From: an uncultured Armatimonadota bacterium
GTDB lineage: Bacteria > Armatimonadota > Fimbriimonadia > Fimbriimonadales > Fimbriimonadaceae
Length of the DNA stretch: 46,754 bases
NCBI GenBank assembly: GCA_903927025.1
Contig: CAIYLG010000018.1
Location: 119,105 to 165,858, forward strand
Reading direction: 5' to 3'
The notes under the pieces were generated by a model that searched no databases, was not told the origin of the DNA, and was given only the letters and a program-made list of their open reading frames with translations. Below are positions 32,876 to 40,603 of the stretch, one piece after another. Position 1 is the stretch's first letter, and each line of letters starts with the position of its first letter. The position numbers were made by a program, and so were the translations under genes.

Positions 32876-33484
32876 ATGAGAATTGCATTGTGCAGTAAGG
32901 AAGGGCTGTTCGGAGAGGCGCTAGCGAGTCTCCTGGACCATCAGGGAAATTTTCAGGTCGTAGCCGCTGAAGACAGCGCACGCACTCTGATCAATGCGGC
33001 GAAAGACTATCGTGCGCAGATCCTCGTCGTGGACTCTTTCGAGCTGGATCGCAATGACCTCCAGTTCCTGCTTGGCGCTCGAGCATTTGGCGATTTTGCC
33101 ATCGTGCTCATTGTCAGCGAGAATGAGCGCGAAGAGTTCATTGAGGTCCCAGTCGACAGATTGATCGGCCGCGGAAGCAGTGCCGCTCAGCTTTTCGAAG
33201 CACTTGACGATCTCGGCGGCAAGGTTAAGATGACTCGCCCCTACATCCGTGAGACTCGACGCAGTTATGGGAACGGGAATGACCTCACCCGACGCGAGTA
33301 TGAAGTTGCTCAACTCGTTTCAAAGGGAATGTCCAATCGAAAGATCTCCCAGGTAACTGGCCTCCGAGAGCAGAGCATCAAGAACCTCGTTTCCGTGATC
33401 ATGCGAAAGCTGCACTGCGAAAACCGGGTACAGGTCGCCCTCAAGCTGACTCGTGTTGGCGTTCCTGAAGAACTCGGCGAGTAA
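32876..33484 (+). CDS. LuxR/NarL-type regulator with degenerate receiver domain
   Basis: A 202-residue protein. Residues 1-120 resemble a response-regulator receiver: Asp53 sits at the phosphorylation position in LVVDSFELD, but the acidic pair near the N-terminus is replaced (ALCSKEG) and the conserved Lys region reads LIGRGSSAAQL. So phosphorylation by a normal histidine kinase is doubtful. The C-terminal helix-turn-helix is of the NarL/LuxR type: 'DLTRREYEVAQLVSKGMSNR' and KISQVTGLREQSIKNLVS. The start at 32876 has AGAGGA at the ideal spacing; a TTG six codons upstream is the alternative. It abuts cdsA (33485). Confidence 0.82.
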   Translation: MRIALCSKEGLFGEALASLLDHQGNFQVVAAEDSARTLINAAKDYRAQILVVDSFELDRNDLQFLLGARAFGDFAIVLIVSENEREEFIEVPVDRLIGRGSSAAQLFEALDDLGGKVKMTRPYIRETRRSYGNGNDLTRREYEVAQLVSKGMSNRKISQVTGLREQSIKNLVSVIMRKLHCENRVQVALKLTRVGVPEELGE

Positions 33485-34276
33485 TTGAAGTCTAGGGTCC
33501 TCACCGCGATCGGTCTGATTCCGTTCGTTTTGGGGACCTTCCTTTTGGCTAGTCCCTGGCCCCTTCTCCTCATGGCGCTTGCAACGGCAGGTATCTCAGC
33601 CCTGGAGCTTGAGAAGCTTCTAAACTTCCCTGCCCGTTATTCGACCCTTTTCGTCACAGTTGTGGCGGGCATGGCTCCTTTTGCATTCACCGGAATTCCG
33701 GTTTTACTCCTCGCGATTGGTTGCCTCTTCCTAGCTGTTGCAGGCGTAGTGGGTGGCTATATCCGCGCCAAGGATCGAACTTCACAGGTCGGCGCACTCT
33801 TGGCACCTTTGTGGTTCGTTTCCCCGCTAATCTGCCTTCTCATTCTTCATGGTCAGCTTCAACCGAATTCCGGTTCATTCTCACTGAATCCGATCCTGAT
33901 GGCAGTAGCTCCGTTGTGGGGAGGAGATTCTGCAGCGTATTTTGTGGGCAAGGCGTTTGGGAAGCGACTCTTGGCTCCTTCTATCTCTCCAAAGAAGACG
34001 GTTGAAGGTGCAATCGCAAATGTGGCAGCTTGCCTTGCGGTCGCCCTGCCACTTGGACACTATCTGGGCTATTCACCAACCATATCCGCTCTCTGTGGAC
34101 TCTCTGCGGGTGTGTTTGGACAAATGGGCGACCTCTACGAAAGCTATCTCAAGCGACAGGCCAACCTCAAGGATAGCGGAACGCTGTTACCCGGTCATGG
34201 CGGAATCCTCGATCGAATCGACAGTATCCTGTTTACGGCTCCAATTGTCTTTTTCATCATCGCGACAAAGCTATAG
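33485..34276 (+). CDS. cdsA: Phosphatidate cytidylyltransferase
   Basis: Makes CDP-diacylglycerol from phosphatidate and CTP, the branch point of phospholipid synthesis. The 263-residue membrane protein has about eight hydrophobic segments and the family signature near the C-terminus: ISPKKTVEGAIANVAAC earlier, and DLYESYLKRQANLKDSGTLL then PGHGGILDRIDS, where the D-x-x-x-S-x-x-K-R and G-x-L-D-R-x-D motifs are clear. The start is TTG immediately after the stop of the regulator gene (TAA-TTG), so translation is coupled. Confidence 0.93.
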   Translation: MKSRVLTAIGLIPFVLGTFLLASPWPLLLMALATAGISALELEKLLNFPARYSTLFVTVVAGMAPFAFTGIPVLLLAIGCLFLAVAGVVGGYIRAKDRTSQVGALLAPLWFVSPLICLLILHGQLQPNSGSFSLNPILMAVAPLWGGDSAAYFVGKAFGKRLLAPSISPKKTVEGAIANVAACLAVALPLGHYLGYSPTISALCGLSAGVFGQMGDLYESYLKRQANLKDSGTLLPGHGGILDRIDSILFTAPIVFFIIATKL

Positions 34277-34300
34277 TCCCGGTTTGGTAGGCTGATAGCC

Positions 34301-35278
34301 GTGCTTGCAATCGAAACGCGCGAACTCAAGAAGACCTACGTCTCCAGCAAAAAGGCTCCCGGAATCGTTGGCGGCATTAAGTCTCTCTTCAGCAGTGAGA
34401 AGACATACGTTGAAGCAGTCCGCGGTGTGGACCTTAGCATTCAGGAAGGTGAGATGGTCGGCTTTCTTGGTCCAAATGGAGCGGGAAAGACCACGACCCT
34501 CAAGATGCTGAGTGGGATCCTTCATCCCACGTCGGGTCACGCCTCCGTCTTGGGCTTTACACCAAGTCAAAGGAAGCCGGAGATGCTCCGTCAGATCTCC
34601 CTCGTGATGGGCAACAAGATGCAGCTCTGGTGGGATTTGCCTGCCTGGGACAGCTTCATGGTGCTCAAGGAGATGTATGAAGTTGACGAAGCTAAGTTCA
34701 AGCGTCGAGTTGACAATCTGATCGACGCCCTTCAGTTGAGCGACAAGATCAACACTCAGGTTCGCAAGCTAAGCCTTGGTGAGCGCATGAAGTGTGAACT
34801 CGTGGCTGCGCTCCTCCATTCTCCACGGATCGTTTTCCTCGATGAGCCAACGATCGGTCTCGATGTCGTAAGCCAGAAGCGCATTCGTGACTTCCTCAAG
34901 ATGCTCCACCGGGAGGACAACTGCACGGTTCTCCTCACGAGTCATTACATGCAGGACGTCCAGGAACTCTGTGACCGTGTTGTGGTCATTGACCATGGAA
35001 CGGTTATCTTTGAGGGGACCCTAGAGAGCCTAACCAACCGGTTCAGCGACGTCAAGCGAGTAAGGCTCAGCTTCTCCGAACCGGTAGATGCAGCCTATCT
35101 GACCAAATACGGCCGTGTTGTGGAGTCTGAAGAAGCTTTGGCGGTCATTGAGGTACTTCAGACGGAGACGGCGGCAGTGATGGCATCTTTGCTTCAACAT
35201 CTTCCCGTCGCTGATGTCTCGATTGAGCCCGTTGACATCGAAGAAGTCATCCGGAGCCTCTTTACGGAAGGGCGATAG
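34301..35278 (+). CDS. ABC-2-type transporter ATP-binding protein (NatA-like)
   Basis: A 325-residue ATPase: Walker A GPNGAGKTTT, signature LSLGERMKCELVAALLHSP (LSxGE), Walker B IVFLDEPTIGLD, and H-loop LLTSHYMQD. The N-terminal insertion KKAPGIVGGIKSLFSSEK before the family's first strand is typical of the ABC-2 subgroup near 'DUF4162'-type exporters. The C-terminal 90 residues form an accessory domain (LSFSEPVDAAYLTKYG, ETAAVMASLLQHLPVADVS). No permease gene is adjacent, so its membrane partner is elsewhere. The start is GTG 34301. It lies 24 bases after cdsA; the parS site follows. Confidence 0.88.
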   Translation: MLAIETRELKKTYVSSKKAPGIVGGIKSLFSSEKTYVEAVRGVDLSIQEGEMVGFLGPNGAGKTTTLKMLSGILHPTSGHASVLGFTPSQRKPEMLRQISLVMGNKMQLWWDLPAWDSFMVLKEMYEVDEAKFKRRVDNLIDALQLSDKINTQVRKLSLGERMKCELVAALLHSPRIVFLDEPTIGLDVVSQKRIRDFLKMLHREDNCTVLLTSHYMQDVQELCDRVVVIDHGTVIFEGTLESLTNRFSDVKRVRLSFSEPVDAAYLTKYGRVVESEEALAVIEVLQTETAAVMASLLQHLPVADVSIEPVDIEEVIRSLFTEGR

Positions 35279-35284
35279 CGAAAG

Positions 35285-35308
35285 CCAATGTTTCACGTGA
35301 AACATTGG
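35285..35308. promoter_or_regulatory. Perfect parS centromere site
   Basis: A 24-bp perfect palindrome CCAATGTTTCACGTGAAACATTGG. Its central 16 bases, 35289-35304, are TGTTTCACGTGAAACA, identical to the bacterial parS consensus bound by ParB/Spo0J. A further half-site (GTTTCAC) is at 35314-35320. It sits in the intergenic DNA between the ABC ATPase and valS, as is usual for chromosomal parS near the origin. Confidence 0.93.
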
Positions 35309-35373
35309 GCCGCGTTTCACACCGAGTAAAATAACTCCACTTGTCCGCGACATGGACAAGGAGGAGCACATTA

Positions 35374-37977
35374 ATGGACCTGAGCACAATGCCGACGCGC
35401 TACGACGCGTCCGTGACCGAACAGAAGTGGTATGACCGCTGGGAGAAGGCTCTCCTATTTCGCCCTGCTGAGAATTCGGACAAACCCGTTTACACGATTA
35501 CGGTTCCACCACCCAATATTACGGGTTCTCTGCATATGGGCCACGCCCTCTGCTATCCCATTCAAGACCTATTGGGTCGCTATAACCGGATGTTGGGCAA
35601 AAACGTACTCGTTCTACCCGGACAGGACCACGCGGGCATTGCAACGCAGAGTGTTGTCGACAAGCAGCTGAGGAAAGCAGGAACAAGCGCCGCCCAAATT
35701 GGACGCGAGAAGTTCATTGAAAGAGTGTGGGAATGGAGGAAAGAGAGTGGCGACACCATCCTCAACCAGCTACGCACCCTCGGATGCGCCTTCGACTGGA
35801 GTCGCGAACGCTTCACATTGGATGAAAAGTATGCGGAAGCCGTGCTCACCGTTTTCATCAACTGGTACCAGCGCGGGCTCATCTTCCGTGGCAAACGAGT
35901 CGTAAACTGGGATCCGAAGCTACAAACGTCGGTTTCTGACATCGAGACCCTCCGAGAAACGCGACTGGGCAAACTTTATCACATTCGATATCCGTATTCC
36001 GACGGAAGCGGTGAGATCATCATTGCCACCACACGCCCGGAGACGATGCTTGCTGACGTTGCGGTGGCCGTACACCCGAGCGACGAACGGTACAAGGACA
36101 AAGTGGGCAAGACGCTTATCCTCCCGCTAGTGGGCCGAGAACTCCCGCTGATCGCAGACCTCTACCCTGATCCAGCCTTTGGAACTGGCGCGGTGAAGAT
36201 CACCCCTGCTCACGACGCCAACGACTACCAGGTTGGAGTGCGTCACAGTCTCGAAATGCCGATTATCTTGGATCCACAGGCCCGAATCAGCCTCGAAGGA
36301 CCCTACTTCGGGATGGACAGGAACGAAGCGAGAAAGCAGATTGTGCGAGATCTGGAAGATCAGGGCTTTCTCGTCAAGATCGAAGACCACGAAATCCCCA
36401 TCGTCATCAGCGATCGAAGCGGGGAAGTGATCGAACCGCTTCTCAGTGAGCAGTGGTTCTGCGATCAGCCGCAACTTGCGGGCCCGATCATAGAAGCGGT
36501 TAAGAGTGGTGAGGTCAAATTCCACCCTGCCCGATACGAGGGAATCTTCATCAACTGGATGGAGAATATCCGAGAGTGGTGTCTCAGCCGCCAGCTCTGG
36601 TGGGGGCACCGAATTCCCGTCTACTACACGGAAGATGGGTCGCACTTTGCCGCCCTCAGTTGGGAAGACGCACAGAAGCAGGCTGGAGATAAGAAGATTG
36701 TTCGCCAGGATGACGATGTGCTGGACACCTGGTTCAGTTCCGGCCTCTGGCCGTTTGCGACCCTAGGCTGGCCAGAGCAGACGGAAGACCTAAAGAGCTT
36801 CTATCCGACAAGTTGCCTTGTAACGGACCGAAACATCATCAACCTTTGGGTTGCCCGAATGATGATGATGGGATACGACCTTGCCGGCGCCAAACCCTTC
36901 TCAGACGTGATGATCTACGCCACTGTGATGCGCGAAGATGGCCGTCGAATGAGCAAGAGCCTCGGAACCGGGGTCGACCCAATGGAAATCATCAGCACGA
37001 TCGGTGCAGATGCCCTTCGATACACTCTGCTTAGCCAAACCGGAGAGAACCAAGAGCTCCGATACAGCGAGCGGAAAACCGAAGAAGCAAGAAACTTCTG
37101 CAATAAGATCTGGAACGCCACTCGCTTTGTCCTCCTGAACATTGAGGGACCCATTGAGAAGCCAACCGATTTCTCAATCGTCGATAAGTGGATTCTCAGC
37201 AGGCTCTATCAGACTGAAATCGCAGTTCGAACCGCATACGATAACTACGACATTCAATCGGCTTGCCAGGCGCTTTACAAGTTCTTTTGGTCTGAACTAT
37301 GTGACTGGTATATCGAAGTGTCCAAGCCCCGTCTCAATAATGCCGAAGACAAGGCGACGCCTCAATGGGTGCTTCTCACCGCGTTTGATGCGTTTCTGAG
37401 AATGATGCATCCGGTCATGCCCTTCCTCACGGAAGAACTCTTCAGCCACCTTCCAATAGCGGGCAAACCAGAGTTTCTGATGAGCGCTGCCTGGCCAACG
37501 GTTCCAGCTGAGTTCAACAATCCAGATGCGGAGGCCACCATTGAGCGAGCATTCGAAGTCACTCGAGCATTCCGGGCCCTCCGAGCCGAGATCGACCTTC
37601 AGCCCATCAAAACAATCCCACTCGCCTACATCGAGGGGGATCTCCAAGGTGCCGACTTTGTTCTGGCATCCCAAGGCTGGATTCAGGAACTCAGATCCGG
37701 CAAGCCTGAAGACGACAAGTTCGTTTCCACCACAGTTATGGGTGTAGACATTCATCTACCTATCTCTGGACTGGTTGATGGTGAGAAGGAGCTAGCAAGG
37801 CTGGCCAAGGAAGAGGAGAAGGTTCAGGGGGACTTGGAAAAGGTGGAAGCCCGCCTGTCCAACCCTCAGTTCACCGAGCGAGCCAAACCGGAAATCGTGG
37901 AGAAAGAAAAGGCAACCCTGGCTGCTCTGCGTGACCAGCTTGAGAAGCTCCAGCACCGCCGTCGCCTCTATTCTTAG
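35374..37977 (+). CDS. valS: Valyl-tRNA synthetase
   Basis: Class I aminoacyl-tRNA synthetase, 867 residues. The HIGH motif is PNITGSLHMGHAL, the KMSKS motif is GRRMSKSLGTGVDP, and the editing (CP1) domain has 'TTRPETMLADVAVAVHPSDE' and the 'FGTGAVKITPAHDANDYQVG' signature. The anticodon-binding domain and a C-terminal coiled-coil (GEKELARLAKEEEKVQGDLEKVEARLSNP region) are complete. The start at 35374 is set by AAGGAGG 7-10 bases upstream; the eleven-codon extension lacks similarity. It ends at a G/C-run hairpin and faces the convergent ComEC MBL gene. Confidence 0.97.
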   Translation: MDLSTMPTRYDASVTEQKWYDRWEKALLFRPAENSDKPVYTITVPPPNITGSLHMGHALCYPIQDLLGRYNRMLGKNVLVLPGQDHAGIATQSVVDKQLRKAGTSAAQIGREKFIERVWEWRKESGDTILNQLRTLGCAFDWSRERFTLDEKYAEAVLTVFINWYQRGLIFRGKRVVNWDPKLQTSVSDIETLRETRLGKLYHIRYPYSDGSGEIIIATTRPETMLADVAVAVHPSDERYKDKVGKTLILPLVGRELPLIADLYPDPAFGTGAVKITPAHDANDYQVGVRHSLEMPIILDPQARISLEGPYFGMDRNEARKQIVRDLEDQGFLVKIEDHEIPIVISDRSGEVIEPLLSEQWFCDQPQLAGPIIEAVKSGEVKFHPARYEGIFINWMENIREWCLSRQLWWGHRIPVYYTEDGSHFAALSWEDAQKQAGDKKIVRQDDDVLDTWFSSGLWPFATLGWPEQTEDLKSFYPTSCLVTDRNIINLWVARMMMMGYDLAGAKPFSDVMIYATVMREDGRRMSKSLGTGVDPMEIISTIGADALRYTLLSQTGENQELRYSERKTEEARNFCNKIWNATRFVLLNIEGPIEKPTDFSIVDKWILSRLYQTEIAVRTAYDNYDIQSACQALYKFFWSELCDWYIEVSKPRLNNAEDKATPQWVLLTAFDAFLRMMHPVMPFLTEELFSHLPIAGKPEFLMSAAWPTVPAEFNNPDAEATIERAFEVTRAFRALRAEIDLQPIKTIPLAYIEGDLQGADFVLASQGWIQELRSGKPEDDKFVSTTVMGVDIHLPISGLVDGEKELARLAKEEEKVQGDLEKVEARLSNPQFTERAKPEIVEKEKATLAALRDQLEKLQHRRRLYS

Positions 37978-37990
37978 GCCATTGCCCCAT

Positions 37991-38018
37991 TAGGGGGGGG
38001 GATATATCACCCCCCCTA
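37991..38018. terminator. G9/C7 hairpin between convergent genes
   Basis: TAGGGGGGG (37991-37999) pairs with CCCCCCCTA (38010-38018). The stop codon of the minus-strand MBL gene (38016-38018) forms the foot of the hairpin. The G run is nine long (37993-38001), which would make it prone to slippage. No T run follows on either strand; it could act as a bidirectional terminator of the G-rich type. Confidence 0.6.
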
Positions 38019-38855
38019 GGGTTTAACCCTCTCAAATCGCCTTCCAGCGATTTCGAAGCGGATATCCCCCTCCAAATCGGTCCTACAGATCTTGACGCCA
38101 TCCGATTTCAATCGATTGACCACGGTTGGATGAGGATGGTGATACTCATTGTTCAGGCCACAGCTCAACACCGCATATTCTGGGTGGACGGCTTGAATCC
38201 AATCTTCGCTCGTGGCGGACCTGCTGCCATGGTGGCCAGCCTTCATGATTTCCGCGTGCCAGTCCTCCGCACCGCCAAACGCCTCTTCTACCTTTGAAGG
38301 CGCATCACCCGAGAAGACGGCAGAGGCGGCACCATCGTCGATTCGGACAAGCATGGAGCCATCATTCGTCTCCTCATCAGGGTCCGTTTGTGGGCAGTCA
38401 ATCCTCAAATTGAAGGTTCCAACCGTTCCCTTCAACTCTGGACCCAGCCATTTGATGTCAGATGGACGCCTTCCCCACTTTGTTAGTTGTTTAAGCAACT
38501 GTTTATTGTCTCGAAAGCACGCTGAGGCTGCAATAATGGCATTTGGATAAGCTTTTAAGACAGATCCAGTGCCGCCGATATGATCCATGTCCGGGTGGGA
38601 CAACAAAATGAGGTCAATTCCCGAAACGCCCATTTGCCGAAGCTTAGGCACAATCACGCGTTCACCAGCGTCTGACTTGGGATTCCACGGTCCGCTGTCA
38701 ATGAGAATCGTAGTGCCATCATGCTGGAAAACGGCACAGTCCCCTTGGCCCACGTAAAGAAACGTCAGACGAGTCGGCTGGGGCCAAACCCATCCAGCGA
38801 CGAACCCGATCGCTACCGTTGCTAACCCAAGTCCAATATTCTTAGGGGTGAACAA
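38016..38855 (-). CDS. ComEC C-terminal metallo-beta-lactamase domain, separate reading frame
   Basis: From TTG 38855 (GGAGG at 38864-38860, four bases before) the product is 279 residues: a membrane helix (NIGLGLATVAIGFVAGWVW) and an MBL-fold domain with FLYVGQGDCAVFQHDGTTILIDSG, HPDMDHIGG (HxHxDH-like) and KAGHHGSRSATS, the exact pattern of the ComEC C-terminal domain that sits in the cell membrane beside the DNA channel. The frame is open back to 38939, and ATG 38888 is a possible start. The TTG start overlaps the stop of the ComEC channel gene (38842). It is in the +1 frame relative to it (see findings), so it may also be reached by frameshift. Confidence 0.8.
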   Translation of the reverse strand: MFTPKNIGLGLATVAIGFVAGWVWPQPTRLTFLYVGQGDCAVFQHDGTTILIDSGPWNPKSDAGERVIVPKLRQMGVSGIDLILLSHPDMDHIGGTGSVLKAYPNAIIAASACFRDNKQLLKQLTKWGRRPSDIKWLGPELKGTVGTFNLRIDCPQTDPDEETNDGSMLVRIDDGAASAVFSGDAPSKVEEAFGGAEDWHAEIMKAGHHGSRSATSEDWIQAVHPEYAVLSCGLNNEYHHPHPTVVNRLKSDGVKICRTDLEGDIRFEIAGRRFERVKP

Positions 38856-40206
38856 TTCGCCTCCGATAGACGAGGGCCCACCCGCCATAGTAAATAGCCA
38901 GCCAGTAGCCGCTAAACCCAGGGACCGCAACGGAGGCAAATGGAAGCGAGGCGAGGTGAGAGATATTCAGGACCCAATCACAAAGCGGAGACAGAATCAC
39001 GGTGGCGGCGCCTTCTCCCAGGATAGGAGACAGCACTGAAAGGCCATGAGAGACAAATGAGGCCCCGACAATCATCGGTACTGTCCAAAACACCAGCAGG
39101 TTTGCGACGAGTCCGCCAGGTGAGATCACCCCTATAGCGTATGCCACGAGAGGATAGGCGGCAAACACCACCACTAAGGATGCAGAAGTAAATTCAGCTA
39201 ACCTCCTCCGAATCAGGGTCTTCCAATCCGTTTTTAACGCTGGATGGCTATGGAAGTAGAAGGCAAACCCAAGCGCTACCAAAAATGAAAGTTGAAACCC
39301 TAACCCAAAGACGGTTTCTGGACGCCACAAAAGCACACCCGTGCCCGAAAGGCACAGCGCCGAAACCGGGTCAGGGTCTCGACTGAAGATATACGACGAA
39401 TACCCCAGCAAAACCATCGCCGTCGCTCTAACGATCTGAGGCTGCATGCCCGCCGCAATCCCGTAAAGCGTCAACACAATACAGAGGACCAGCAACTGAG
39501 AAGCCCGAGAAATGGGCAACAGGCGAAGCCCTAAGAACACTAGTGCTGCCAACGCAAACACCTGCACTCCCGAGACAGACACAAGGTGAATCAGTCCACT
39601 CGATGCTAGGTCGCCTCGAGTCTTCAGATCGAGCATTGACCTCCCGCTAAAGCAGATCGCATCTGCCAAGGCAGCTTCCTCCACTGGGAGAGACCGAGAG
39701 AGAAAGTCAAAAAAGGATCTTCGCCACCCATCGGCAACCTGAACGATCCACGGCCCCTTTCGAACCTCTCCTAAGCTCTGAACACGAATGGATCCGATCA
39801 CAGGGTCAAAAGTCGGTCGCTGGGATCCAATCGGCTTTGCATTCCCTGAAAGTCGGAACTGGTCCCAGATCATCACCGGTGGAGAAGCGGGAAGGGTAGC
39901 CAGCAAGACGGTGTCCTTCACCTGTACTTCGCAAGTTTGCCGATCCTCAAATACAGCAGGGACAGACGTGACGGTTGCAGTGCCTTCAATAAATTTCGGC
40001 TCGACGAGCCTCTCGGGAACATGAGGACTCAAAACAATTCCGATCAGAAATCCGAGGGCCACGACCCACTTTCTCGGGAGGCCACGCACCATAATCGCCA
40101 GCCCAAGGGCAGCGAGGCAAGCGATCAGTGCCGTCGAGCAAACGAGACCAAGCACGAGCGCGACAAAGAATATGGCAGACGGACGAGCTTCAAGTTCTTC
40201 CCTCAT
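38842..40206 (-). CDS. comEC: ComEC/Rec2 competence channel, N-terminal membrane part
   Basis: Forms the inner-membrane channel for single-stranded DNA during transformation. The 454 residues from ATG 40206 have the ComEC_N architecture: an N-terminal OB-like loop (GTATVTSVPAVFEDRQTCEV), then 'SSGLIHLVSVSGVQVFALAA' (family LHLLAVSGLHV), SFLVALGFAFYFHSH, and about eight membrane segments. It ends at TAA 38842-38844 after 'YYGGWALVYRRRIVHP', just where a full ComEC would continue into another helix and the MBL domain. The next frame supplies precisely these. A GTG-type start up to 40236 is possible; this ATG overlaps the end of the DciA-like gene by 17 bases. Confidence 0.88.
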   Translation of the reverse strand: MREELEARPSAIFFVALVLGLVCSTALIACLAALGLAIMVRGLPRKWVVALGFLIGIVLSPHVPERLVEPKFIEGTATVTSVPAVFEDRQTCEVQVKDTVLLATLPASPPVMIWDQFRLSGNAKPIGSQRPTFDPVIGSIRVQSLGEVRKGPWIVQVADGWRRSFFDFLSRSLPVEEAALADAICFSGRSMLDLKTRGDLASSGLIHLVSVSGVQVFALAALVFLGLRLLPISRASQLLVLCIVLTLYGIAAGMQPQIVRATAMVLLGYSSYIFSRDPDPVSALCLSGTGVLLWRPETVFGLGFQLSFLVALGFAFYFHSHPALKTDWKTLIRRRLAEFTSASLVVVFAAYPLVAYAIGVISPGGLVANLLVFWTVPMIVGASFVSHGLSVLSPILGEGAATVILSPLCDWVLNISHLASLPFASVAVPGFSGYWLAIYYGGWALVYRRRIVHP

Positions 40207-40603
40207 TCTTCCAGTTCGCCAACCGCCTCTCCGCAATTTCGCGGATGCTCAACTCCTTCGTATCTGGTTTCTCTTCAACTACCTGAGTCTCCTGCTGAGG
40301 AACGGGCGGTTTGGGCAAGGATCGCACGCCAAATCGCACATCTATGAAAAGGGATCGTTCTCCAGCCACTTCGTTGAGCCGGAAAAGGATCTTGTCCTTC
40401 ATCAGCCGAAGCTCCTGTGCCCAAGCCGATCCTTCCACCGCGACCCATACCGTCCCTCTACCAAACCGATCAGGGCAAGACTTTGCAGCCAGCATCGGAC
40501 CCACAACTTCCGGCCAACGCCGCATCGCAGCCTGAGCTCGTGCCGCCTTGAGAATCTCCGTGTTCTCAATCGCTCCAGGCAGAACCTGACGAATCTTTCT
40601 CAT
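40190..40603 (-). CDS. DUF721/DciA-family protein, probable replicative helicase loader
   Basis: A 137-residue protein with the DciA/DUF721 core: 'RRWPEVVGPMLAAKSCPDRF' followed by GRGTVWVAVEGSAWAQELRLMK and DKILFRLNEVAG. DciA proteins load the replicative helicase DnaB in bacteria that lack DnaC/DnaI loaders. The C-terminal 50 residues are Pro- and charge-rich (SLPKPPVPQQETQVVEEKPD). Its ATG overlaps the stop of recF by 4 bases, so it is translationally coupled to recF, a common context for the family next to the origin. The 3' end overlaps the comEC start by 17 bases. Confidence 0.85.
   Translation of the reverse strand: MRKIRQVLPGAIENTEILKAARAQAAMRRWPEVVGPMLAAKSCPDRFGRGTVWVAVEGSAWAQELRLMKDKILFRLNEVAGERSLFIDVRFGVRSLPKPPVPQQETQVVEEKPDTKELSIREIAERRLANWKNEGRT

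Noticed and set aside
35279-35373. T-box leader before valS
   Set aside because: Only 95 bases, and the palindrome is a parS site; no T-box bulge or specifier loop could be seen.
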